Below, one piece after another: positions 43,201 to 49,750 of a stretch of 64,000 nucleotides of DNA (the stretch's first letter is position 1; each line of letters starts with the position of its first letter). The position numbers and the translations under genes are program-made. The notes below the pieces were generated by a model. That model was given only the letters and a program-made list of their open reading frames with translations. It did no database searches and was not told the origin of the DNA. Origin of the DNA: Mycteria americana (lineage: Eukaryota; Chordata; Aves; Ciconiiformes; Ciconiidae); NCBI RefSeq assembly GCF_035582795.1, contig NC_134365.1, forward strand, positions 38,420,135-38,484,134. Direction: 5' to 3'.

Positions 43201-46200
43201 GGCATGTCTACAACACTGAGACGCAAAATACCACAGCTGAGCAGTATCTAAATATTAAAGGTTTGGAGCTGTGCTCTCGATATGAGAACCCCCTGTCTAA
43301 AAATCATGCTCACAGTATGTAAACATCTTCACATTCCACATGGAAATTTTGGTACAGAGGTCAGAAAACAAAGTATTTCCTCTGTTTGGTGACATGAAAC
43401 CACAGTGAAGGTACTACTGTAAATCCCAAGAGTGCGAGTTCATGCAATTGCCTTGACCAGACTTCCAGAACAGCCATACTTTTATTGGAAAAAAACCCTA
43501 AATTGTGCATATGAGACATTTTTTAAGCTGAAAAGCATCACTGTAATCACTGGGTATGAATAAGATATTTACAAGAAGTTCAGCAGTTTCTTTGAAGAGA
43601 AGTTTCCTTTGAAGAATTACATGTTTTGAAATTCATTGGGTTTTGTTTTCTTTCAGTTTATCAGGGAAATAGTGACGTTTGAATGGAGCAACCTATTGCA
43701 TCAAGAATGCCTTTAAATTGGTAGTCTGTTAGCTTTCCTCTGGGCAAGGAAACAAAACTTCTCCTGGCATAGCTGGATATTCCATTTTATCTTCACAGCC
43801 AGGCTACGTCTCAGCAATATAAGGTAATCCCAGAGAAATTAATTGAGCTGTTCAGCATTGATGGTCACATTGCTGAGATCGGAACTAGCCTCCAGGAGCT
43901 GTAATGATATACCATTCCCAAGCTCCACTTAACAATATATAAATGATGCTAGAAAATGCACTGATGACATATATCCCCTCTTCTTAAGAGGTGGGCATCT
44001 TTTTGCTTTACTCAAGGTTATCAATAACTCTTTGATCAAAAGTAACCCAGCCTTTCCTGTAGGGACAGGTCCAATTGCCTCTTTTAAGGGCCCCAAGGAC
44101 TACATGCTGGCATGCCCCCTTATCTCCTGACACTTGTGCTCTTGTGACCAGAAGCAGTCCCAGACCAAAGACCTTTCCCCAGCACTTGATCCCCTTGTAC
44201 ACACATGCACATCTACTGTCATAGGGCAGAACCACCGCCGCCCATATGACAAAATGGCATGCATCAAGCAGCACAAGGCTGGATATACCTTTAGCACTTA
44301 ATATACATGCAATATCCATGCACTGTGAGATACACACATGCATCGTCCAGTCACATGGGCCACATCCCATTCATGCACCAGCACAGGATTGACTATTCAG
44401 ATGTCACATCATGGGCACACATTCAACCACGCAACAGGAGAGGAGCCGTGGGGTACTCATGACAGTTGGGAGTAGGAAGCAAGCTGCTACAATAATTCAT
44501 CTGACCCCAAATACTTCTCCCATATCTGAAAGGAAGAAAGCAGCCTGGGCAGGTTGTGGCCCAGTCTGTTTTTGTGGATCAGACCAGAGACTGCTACAGA
44601 ACAAAAATGCCAACTTGTTTTTTGGTTTCTTTTTTCATCTCCTGTCTATTAAATCAACCCGGCTGCTTCTTTGTCACTGAGCACTTGCTTCCTGTGCACT
44701 GATCAACCTTATTTTTGATATGGTTCTCTCCCACCAATACTCACTCACATGTGAACTTAATTTTATTGCTGTCAGAAGTCCCATGGAAAGTTAAGCATAC
44801 ATACTGGTTTTTGTGGATTTGGAGCTTAAATGCCTGTCATAAGTTCCTAAGCGCTGTAGAGATGATGTTATTACTGCAATCTTTGGTGCCTTCCGCTGGT
44901 GGACATAGTGAAACATGCCACAGCATTAGTTAGCATAACAGTGTCTGTTCTTCTCTCCTTGGGAAGTCTTTAAGTGCAATCTTCCCCAGAGGACAAGACC
45001 CCCAAAAGTCATTATTCTTTCTTTTGCAAAAACCATACAGAGTAAGAGCAAGAAGCACAGCAGTGAGCTCTAGTGGTTACACAGATGCCTACTGTATGCT
45101 ATATATTACCACAGATTTTTGCTTTTTTAAACCTTTCAAATCAAGGAGCAATCTTTGTAACTACCAATTTACCCAGATTACATTTTTTTCTAAAGAGAAC
45201 ATAACATGTGTAATCTTACATTTAAATTCATAGGTAAAAACATAAAGTGCATAAAAACGTAACAATCCCGTTCTGCAGTACTCTAGCCTTCTCATAACCC
45301 CTGGCTCATCCTGACTTCACCAGAAAAAGTAGGTATTCAGCATCTTCAGAGCCTTACATTTTGGGTTTCCCTTAATATTTCCTAAGAATTAATTAGAATG
45401 AATGGACTAAGGACTAAAAGCAGCTAATGCTTTTCTTTGGTTAATGTTTTCTAGTGAAAATAGCTTTAATTGTTTGTTTACCATACAAAATCTTTTCCAC
45501 GTAAAATGGATCCAGGGAACAAAGGCCACTGTATTAGAAATGTAACATCTAAATGTAGTGGGCTTTTACCACTTCAGTTTACACAGAATACAGGTATAAT
45601 AATCTAGTCCTTAAAATGTTCCTTTTAACAGGCATTTTTGAACTAGAATATGGACATACGCAGCAGAGCAGGACTGAGAAGTATTGCCACTCCCTGGCTT
45701 GGATTATTTACTCACCTATAACTTGGATCATTATTTATCCCAGGAACAGGTAGATGGAATCTACCCACAGGATATTTATACCCACTTTCCACAGGTGTAA
45801 ACAGGGATGCAAGGTGCATGTCAGGAGAGACTTAGCCCTACCCTGTTGTGGGGTTCCCAGGTGTGGTGGGTTGACCTTGGCTGGCTGCCAGGCACCCACC
45901 CAGCCGCTCCCTCACTCCCCTGTTTTGTTGATATCAGGGCTAGGAAACATGTAATGACATAGAGAGGATCTCCTGTACCTACTCAGGAGAAGTCTGATAT
46001 CTATAGACCCACAAAGGGTCTAGCTACTGCTAGAGGCTGTGGCATATACTACCAACAGCCCCCAAAACCTTGGAGCCCTAGAGAAACATCTTCAAATCTC
46101 AAGTGGGATACAAGGTTACAAGGCACAAGATACAAGACTCACAGAGAAATTATTTCAGTTTTACCAAACAGGAGACAACTGTATGCTAGTTAACAGTTGT

Positions 46201-49182
46201 TTTACAGAAAGCAGTCTAGTACTTCAATATCTTAAATGCCTTTCTTGTTTCAAAGAGTACTAGTTTCCATTTCTTTTCCTTCTTCCTTTCTTGCCTCTCT
46301 TCTCCTCTTTCCTCTCCGTTTCTCTCCTCCCCTCCCTTCCCCTTCCCACTTCTCCTTCCCTGACTTAGGAAATTCCCAGAAAGAAGTATTCTGCCAGAAT
46401 AAAGGTAGCAAGTCTTTGGTACTTTCCTGGACGTGTCAATGGAAACTTCTAAGGACATGTATACTTAAAAACAAAACAGAACACTGAAAAAAACCCGTTA
46501 AAATTTACTCATTTCTTCCCCTCATAAAATATTGGAAATTCTGGAGAAACTGTGTTCTTTTGCCACAAATAACTTTCATCCTACTTCTCTTTGCAACACG
46601 ACTGTGGGCAAGTATGTTGTTGCCCTATGGGCTACAGAAGAAATACTCATGTTTTTTCCCACCCCTTCTCATCAGGTAAAGGGCTGGGTGGCAGAGGGAC
46701 AGTAAGTGCCCTGGTTTCCACAGAGGATGACAAGAACTGTGATTAACAGGCAGCTGTACTCAAACACCTCTAAGGCACGCAAAAACCAACGGGACTGTTT
46801 GTGATACCAAAAAGTAGACATTTTCTCTAGGATGCTAAGTATGTCCATTTTTTCCCCAACTCCTAAAACATTAGGGGGTTGAAACGCCTTCCTTAGCTTA
46901 GGCTGCTGGTTGAAATCCTGTTCTTCATCTGCAGATCTTCATAAGTATCCAAATATCCACAGCCATAAGACTGGTGTGCCAATGTTTATATTGACTGTAC
47001 ACACAGATGGACTTGTAAGGAGTAGCTAGATGGGATTATGAAATCTCCAAATGCAGAGTTTCTCAGTTTTAACACTCGTTTGACCCATAAATATCTGAAA
47101 GTTAGCACTGTTCTATGAACAGAGTAGTGCAATGATGTCACTTTAACCATTTAGGTATGTCACTTACTAATTATGTTTTGTCTAACAGGAATTCAGTAAT
47201 TCAGCAAAGAGGAAGAGGAATAATGGGTTAAACAGCTTTGCTGCTGCTGCTGCTGCTGCTCAGAAGGGATTTCATCCTGCAAGTTGCATCAAGGGGAACA
47301 CTCGCCTATGCTATCTTTAAGCCTGTGACTCTTCTCACTGAAATCAGTGTTACAATCACCTTTTCCTAATGAGCTACCTGTAGGCAGCAAAGGAGGGAGA
47401 GGAGAGCACAAGAAAGAAGGACAAGAGAAGAAGGACAAGACAAGAAGGACTGGGTTCAGTCTAACATCTCAATCCTCCTTTCCAAAAAGAGGCAGTTTTA
47501 TCATGGACAGCAACTGAAGCGGGCAGAGAAATGGAGCAGGAAATATAGTCCCAAAGCACACTAATTATTTCTAGGTATTTAAATGCCAACCCTTGGCATA
47601 CAAAGTTGTTTTCTCTGTAAAGCTGGACTGGAACACCAAAGACCTTGAGCAAGCCACTCAGCCTTTGTGAGCAAGTTTTGTCTCTCCACATTCCCCTCCC
47701 TCTCTGAAAGAGGAGGTGAAGCGTTTCCTAAACTCAAAGGCTTTGTGTGGATAGCAAAAATTACAAGGGCCTCAGACTACACCTCAAAGCCAAACAAGTC
47801 CTGTAGTTAGAAGGAGTATTTTAAAACAACCAAAACCATGACCAAATTTGTGAGGCTGCGATTAGCTGAATTACACAACCAATTTTCACTGCATATTTGA
47901 AGGCAAATATTGTTTCATCTTTACCAAGCTCTTTATTGTATAAAGTCAATGTTCAGCATTGTAAAAATGCATTAATTTTATCCACTGTTTTTATGTTGCA
48001 ATGAGTTTTTTCTGTATCCATGATAACGTATGCTAACGTGTTTCAGCCTTATGCAAATTTAACATATGTTGTCAGTGTGTCAAATCCTGCATATGTTTCT
48101 TCACGAAAATATGTCACGCATTCTTATCTTTTCAACAAAAGAATCCAAAGGGATTCAATACACTGCAGATTTACGTGATCTTGCAGTTGAACTTGGTCAA
48201 ATTAACTCTACAGAAGAGAATTATTATTCACCAGAACTACACATTAAGCGTGCACATTTAGTAAACAGGACCAACGAATAGGCTGTAGTATATGTCCGTA
48301 AGCTAAAGAAAGTTGAAAGAGAATTGCATCCACACAACTACTGTCAGGTAAAATTTTATTAAAAGTAAAGGCAACCGGTGTCTTCCTCGTGAGCCCCGGT
48401 TGTCTGCTCACGCCTCACCAGCCCGCCGGGTTCCCCAGTGCCGGAGACACCCGGCTCTCCCACGCACCTCACAGCCCCACCTTCAAAGACGCTGGCCCAG
48501 CCATCGGCCGCGTTTCTCGCCGCTCCCCGAGCCCTCCCCGCCGCCCGCTGCCTCCCGCGCTCCCCGCTGCCCGCGCCCGGACCCGGACCCCGCGGGACGC
48601 GGGGGTTTAAGGCGCTGCCCACGCGCGTCCGGCGAGGGGCGACCCACAGCCGCGGCCGCCCTGGCACGCCTCGGAGAGGGTCTCCTCACCTGTTCCAAAG
48701 CCAAACCGCCCGCCTGGCTTTAAAGAGCCGCCCCCGCCCCTCGCCGCGGGCCCATCTCTGCACCTACCCGTCCCGTTGCCTGCCAGGTGAAGTTCATGGC
48801 GTGGATACTGACGGGGATGGCGGGCATCCTCTGCTGGGCTTTCCTGAAGTCGTGGGTGAACGGGGCCATCTTCCCCTCGGACACGATCAGGATATCCTCC
48901 TCGAAGCCTGCGAAGGGCAAAGGGGCGCGATGGGCGGCAGCCCCGCCGAGCCCCGCCGGGCCGGGCTCCGCTCCGCTCCGCTCCGGGCTGCCGCCCGCCG
49001 CTCGGCCGCCCCCGCCGCGGCAGCCGGCTGGGGGAGCGGCCCCGCTTACCGATGAGGACCCGCGCCTGCTGGGCGTCGATCCACATGTAGAGCGTGTCGG
49101 GCTGCCGCGGCGCGGCCCGCAGGCTGCAGAGGCTGAGGGCGCCGCAGAGCAGCGCGGCGCAGAGCCGCCCCGCCGGGGCCAT
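4148..49182 (-). CDS. WIF1: Wnt inhibitory factor 1, complete ten-exon coding region
   Basis: Secreted antagonist that binds Wnt ligands outside the cell and keeps them from their receptors. Joining 49182-49050, 48907-48768, 24774-24666, 18747-18607, 14685-14590, 12956-12861, 11509-11414, 7322-7227, 6609-6514 and 4269-4148 gives 1125 nt, or 374 residues plus TGA. Every junction has AG/GT sites and phase is kept throughout. The protein has a signal peptide (about residues 1-23), the WIF domain (about 29-174, with Cys in FPCLGKQ and FFKTCQQ, and an N-glycosylation sequon NFT at residue 83), and five EGF repeats of 32 residues with six Cys each (175-334). A basic tail (335-374) ends ESNYIW. A second sequon, NCT, is at residue 240 in EGF repeat 3. 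Human WIF1 is 379 residues; the difference lies mainly in the signal peptide. The start was chosen because it alone gives a signal peptide ahead of the conserved [15 protein letters not shown]. Identity is very secure; the exact 5'UTR is not visible. Confidence 0.98.
4270..6513 (-). other. WIF1: WIF1 intron 9
   Basis: 2244 bp between EGF repeat 5 and the C-terminal exon. I see no repeat family or hidden exon that I can support. The moderately GC-rich 4.2-4.7 kb part gives overlapping open frames that are not conserved proteins. Confidence 0.9.
6514..6609 (-). CDS. WIF1: WIF1 coding exon 9: EGF-like repeat 5
   Basis: 96 nt, residues 303-334, phase 1 in and out. It encodes [20 protein letters not shown] and then [12 protein letters not shown], with six cysteines. 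The loop between cysteines 2 and 3 (GLY) differs from the mammalian GAH, but the framework is intact. The acceptor is CTTACAG|CT and the donor AAAA|GTAAGTGAG. Confidence 0.95.
6610..7226 (-). other. WIF1: WIF1 intron 8
   Basis: 617 bp between EGF exons 8 and 9, the second shortest intron. Nothing recognised inside. Confidence 0.9.
7227..7322 (-). CDS. WIF1: WIF1 coding exon 8: EGF-like repeat 4
   Basis: 96 nt, residues 271-302, phase 1 in and out. It encodes [20 protein letters not shown] and then [12 protein letters not shown], with six cysteines and an unusually lysine-rich middle, as in human WIF1. The acceptor is TTTCTAG|GT and the donor AAGC|GTAAGT. Confidence 0.97.
7323..11413 (-). other. 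WIF1: WIF1 intron 7
   Basis: 4.1 kb between EGF exons 7 and 8. No repeat family or extra exon recognised. An open frame extends from exon 8 into the intron but has no EGF pattern beyond the exon. Confidence 0.9.
11414..11509 (-). CDS. WIF1: WIF1 coding exon 7: EGF-like repeat 3
   Basis: 96 nt, residues 239-270, phase 1 in and out. It encodes [20 protein letters not shown] and then [12 protein letters not shown], with six cysteines and an N-C-T glycosylation sequon at residue 240. The acceptor is GTTTCAG|CA and the donor ATTA|GTGAGT. Confidence 0.96.
11510..12860 (-). other. WIF1: WIF1 intron 6
   Basis: 1.35 kb between EGF exons 6 and 7. Unique-looking AT-rich sequence; nothing recognised. 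Confidence 0.9.
12861..12956 (-). CDS. WIF1: WIF1 coding exon 6: EGF-like repeat 2
   Basis: 96 nt, residues 207-238, phase 1 in and out. It encodes [20 protein letters not shown] and then [12 protein letters not shown], with six cysteines. The acceptor is CTCCTCAG|CC and the donor AAAG|GTAACTG. Confidence 0.96.
12957..14589 (-). other. WIF1: WIF1 intron 5
   Basis: 1.6 kb between EGF exons 5 and 6. It contains a small 18-bp tandem repeat at 14193-14237, listed separately, and otherwise nothing recognised. Confidence 0.9.
14193..14237. repeat. 18-bp tandem repeat, 2.5 copies
   Basis: Two copies of CTCCAAATTAGATMTTAT at 14193-14210 and 14211-14228, differing at one position, followed by half a copy. 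A young local duplication in intron 5. Confidence 0.85.
14590..14685 (-). CDS. WIF1: WIF1 coding exon 5: EGF-like repeat 1
   Basis: 96 nt, residues 175-206, phase 1 in and out. The repeat reads [20 protein letters not shown] and then [12 protein letters not shown], with six cysteines in EGF spacing. The acceptor is TATGAAG|CG and the donor AAAG|GTAATT. First of five equal-size EGF cassette exons. Confidence 0.96.
14686..18606 (-). other. WIF1: WIF1 intron 4
   Basis: 3.9 kb between the WIF domain and the first EGF exon. Most is unremarkable. The 17.5-17.87 kb part has nested inverted repeats and TCF/LEF-like motifs, listed separately. Confidence 0.9.
17513..17862. promoter_or_regulatory. Candidate intronic regulatory element with inverted repeats and TCF/LEF-like motifs
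   Basis: Three inverted-repeat pairs are visible: GCTAATTGGC at 17513-17522 with its complement at 17632-17641 (10 of 10); an 18-bp pair at 17566-17583 and 17614-17631 (16 of 18); and TTAATTTGATACA at 17743-17755 with its complement at 17850-17862 (13 of 13). The core motif CTTTGAA, which fits the TCF/LEF consensus CTTTGWW, occurs three times (17534-17540 and 17577-17583 reversed, 17614-17620 forward). It lies in intron 4 of a Wnt antagonist. Regulatory function is inferred, not shown. Confidence 0.35.
18607..18747 (-). CDS. WIF1: WIF1 coding exon 4: end of WIF domain
   Basis: 141 nt, residues 128-174 plus one base, phase 1 in and out. It encodes [20 protein letters not shown], then [11 protein letters not shown], and ends FFKTCQQ. 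It carries the two WIF-domain cysteines known to pair in this family. The acceptor is CTTTAAG|TC and the donor CAAG|GTAACG. Confidence 0.96.
18748..24665 (-). other. WIF1: WIF1 intron 3
   Basis: 5.9 kb between WIF-domain exons 3 and 4. It contains an old CR1-like fragment at about 21975-22335. A GC-richer part at 20.5-21.6 kb shows no conserved coding signal. Confidence 0.9.
21975..22335 (+). mobile_element. Degraded CR1-like LINE 3' fragment
   Basis: It reads like the CR1 3' region: an order of TGAGGAGCAATTGAG, AAATTAGGAGGGGACATAA, CTACAAAATCATGACTGG, and a stretch with GGAGGCAGTGAACTCCTTACC near the end. It is diverged and lacks the terminal ATTCTGTG repeat. Family assignment is from pattern recognition only. 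Confidence 0.5.
24666..24774 (-). CDS. WIF1: WIF1 coding exon 3: WIF domain
   Basis: 109 nt, residues 92-127 plus one base. The acceptor is TCATAG|GCTGAG. The peptide starts [20 protein letters not shown] and ends [10 protein letters not shown], as in vertebrate WIF1. The donor CATCAG|GTTTGT is a non-optimal GT site (T at +3 and +4), but the phase and the fit to exon 4 make it certain. Too short to stand out as an open reading frame. Confidence 0.95.
26103..26550 (+). mobile_element. CR1 LINE fragment (3' region)
   Basis: Typical avian CR1 3' sequence: GGACTTACTGGAGTGAGACC, GGGAGAGGCTGAGAGAGCTG, GGTCTGGAGAAGGCTGAGGG, a CAGTGACAGGACAGGAGGC stretch, and GGTGGACTAGATCATCTCGA near the end. It is 5' truncated and inserted antisense to WIF1. 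The terminal octamer repeat is not clear. Confidence 0.85.
35852..35947. repeat. 10-bp tandem array flanked by 13-bp direct repeats
   Basis: About five copies of CACTGAGGAA or close variants at 35881-35930. Both sides carry the identical 13-mer GCTGTGCAGCTGA, at 35852-35864 and 35935-35947. Likely a local duplication followed by slippage. Confidence 0.85.
40490..41230 (+). mobile_element. CR1 LINE reverse-transcriptase fragment (inactive)
   Basis: Contains broken pieces of the CR1 ORF2 reverse transcriptase: [12 protein letters not shown], then [20 protein letters not shown], then the FADD catalytic box (40764-40775 area), [20 protein letters not shown], and, after a frameshift, [19 protein letters not shown]. 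It is truncated at both ends with frameshifts, so it cannot move. It lies antisense in WIF1 intron 2, just beyond the end of the 3'UTR-like block. Confidence 0.93.
41540..44056 (-). other. Candidate terminal exon with about 2.5-kb 3'UTR, nested in WIF1 intron 2
   Basis: On the minus strand a good acceptor (CTGTCCCTACAG|G at 44057/44056) is followed by a short open stretch encoding [15 protein letters not shown] and a TAA at 44010-44008. About 2.45 kb of unique AT-rich sequence then ends at an AATAAA at 41559-41554, with another at 41608-41603. Three copies of the Pumilio-type motif TGTAAATA lie inside (41760-41767, 42888-42895, 43566-43573, minus sense). I do not recognise the protein tail. 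If spliced from WIF1 exon 2 (phase 0), the frame would instead read ERLGYF and stop. There is no A-tail or target duplication to suggest a retrocopy. It could be an alternative WIF1 last exon, the end of another gene, or a noncoding RNA. Confidence 0.35.
41554..41559 (-). promoter_or_regulatory. Poly(A) signal AATAAA at end of the nested 3'UTR-like block
   Basis: Reads ACAAAATAAAGTTGAG on the minus strand, a strong context for polyadenylation. Use is not proven. Confidence 0.4.
45862..45921 (+). mobile_element. Short LTR-like fragment of an avian endogenous retrovirus
   Basis: The stretch starting GTGGTGGGTTGACCTTGGCT and running through the CAGCCGCTCCCTCACTCCCC part resembles an LTR sequence seen widely in neoavian genomes. 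Only about 60 bp remain, with no coding part. Assignment is from memory of the pattern. Confidence 0.4.
46271..46361. repeat. Polypyrimidine tract (plus strand), about 90 bp
   Basis: Almost pure C/T with about four interruptions. On the WIF1 sense strand it is a polypurine tract. Such tracts can form triplex DNA; no function is shown here. Confidence 0.8.
47240..47260. repeat. GCT triplet microsatellite, 7 copies
   Basis: Seven uninterrupted GCT units in intron 2. On the WIF1 strand this is an AGC repeat. Noncoding. Confidence 0.9.
47414..47450. repeat. Short purine-rich imperfect tandem repeat
   Basis: Three imperfect units of AGAAGGACAAG follow one another. Simple local duplication. Confidence 0.7.
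48768..48907 (-). CDS. WIF1: WIF1 coding exon 2: WIF domain
   Basis: 140 nt, residues 45-91. The acceptor CTTCGCAG|GC completes Gly45. The peptide [17 protein letters not shown] and the following stretch to NFTWQATGR are nearly identical to the known vertebrate WIF1 WIF domain. The sequon NFT is at residue 83. The donor is CGG|GTAGGTG, phase 0. Only 142 bp separate it from exon 1. Confidence 0.97.
48908..49049 (-). other. WIF1: WIF1 intron 1 (142 bp)
   Basis: A very short, very GC-rich intron with donor GTAAGCGG and acceptor CTTCGCAG. It includes a (CCGCT)n pentamer run near 48966-48985. Confidence 0.9.
49050..49182 (-). CDS. WIF1: WIF1 coding exon 1: signal peptide and start of WIF domain
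   Basis: Encodes residues 1-44 plus the first base of Gly45. It begins [14 protein letters not shown], a short hydrophobic signal peptide with likely cleavage around Ala23/Ala24, then enters the WIF domain with [14 protein letters not shown]. The donor is CG|GTAAGCGG, phase 1. The exon is very GC-rich and lies in the CpG island. The ATG is at 49182-49180. No other in-frame ATG fits a signal peptide. Confidence 0.96.
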
Positions 49183-49193
49183 GCTCGCCGCAC

Positions 49194-49256
49194 CGCCCGC
49201 CCGCCCGCCCGCCGCGCCCGGGGCTCGCCGCCTGCCGCGCCCGGGGCTCGCCGCCT
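49194..49256. repeat. GC-rich tandem repeats in the WIF1 5' leader
   Basis: A CCGC tetranucleotide run (about 49194-49213) overlaps two perfect 23-bp units (49211-49233 and 49234-49256) containing CGCGCCCGGGGCTCGCCG. It starts about 12 bp upstream of the ATG, so it probably lies in the 5'UTR and would make it strongly structured. Confidence 0.8.
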
Positions 49257-49750
49257 GCCGCTGCCGCTCCGGCCGCGCCTGCCCTCTGCCGCTGCGCGGC
49301 CTCCGGCGCGGGGCGGCCCCGGCGGGGCGGCGGGAGGGGGGCGCGGGGCGGGGCGGGCGGCGGGCGCCGCCGCAGCCACGGGCGGCTGCCGGCGGGCGGC
49401 GGGGCGCCGGCGCTCGCGAACTCCTCCCGGCGTGTGCGGCTTGCCCCGCTGCGGAGGGCGGTGCAACGACGGTGCGAGGCGTCGCGACGGCGCGGCGAGG
49501 CGGTCAGCCCGCCGCTCCCCCGCGCTGCGGGTGGCCGCCCGCTCTGGCGGGCGCAGCCGAGTGCCGGGGCGCGGTGCGTGACCGGCGGCTCCTCTCTCAC
49601 GGGAGACGTGCCGTAGGGTCGCCGTGCCCGGCACATGCTGTGCACGAGGTGCCGCGTGTCCCCTGCCCCTCTCCCGGTGCTCCCGCCGCGGGGGCACCGT
49701 CGGCACGCCGGCACTCGGGACGGCACCACCGCGGTCACAAAAGCGCGGCT

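Larger units (their letters stand above)
24775..48767 (-). other. WIF1: WIF1 intron 2 (23,993 bp)
   Basis: By far the largest intron, splitting the WIF domain. Contents in order: a CR1 3' piece at 26.1 kb, a 10-bp tandem array at 35.88 kb, a CR1 reverse-transcriptase fragment at 40.5 kb, the 3'UTR-like block at 41.5-44.06 kb, an LTR-like scrap at 45.86 kb, a pyrimidine tract at 46.27 kb, a GCT triplet repeat at 47.24 kb and a possible plus-strand exon at 48.05 kb. The last 350 bp before exon 2 belong to the CpG island. The rest is unique-looking AT-rich sequence. Confidence 0.92.
48400..49750 (-). promoter_or_regulatory. WIF1: CpG island covering the WIF1 promoter and exons 1-2
   Basis: Dense CG dinucleotides and very high GC from about 48.4 to 49.75 kb, covering the end of intron 2, exon 2, intron 1, exon 1 and the upstream flank. 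GC boxes of Sp1 type (GGGGCGGGG on the plus strand) cluster at 49343-49360, about 160-180 bp upstream of the ATG. No TATA box is obvious. Human WIF1 has a CpG-island promoter that is silenced by methylation in several tumours; the same layout here suggests similar control. The transcription start is not visible. Confidence 0.8.

Noticed and set aside
41540..44056. Processed retrocopy as an explanation for the 3'UTR-like block
   Set aside because: There is no A tail at its 3' end, no flanking target duplication that I can see, and an intact intron-type acceptor at its 5' side.
44008..44370. 120-codon minus-strand open frame taken as one exon
   Set aside because: The upstream part looks like random intronic translation; only the last 15 codons, after the acceptor at 44057, are kept as a candidate.
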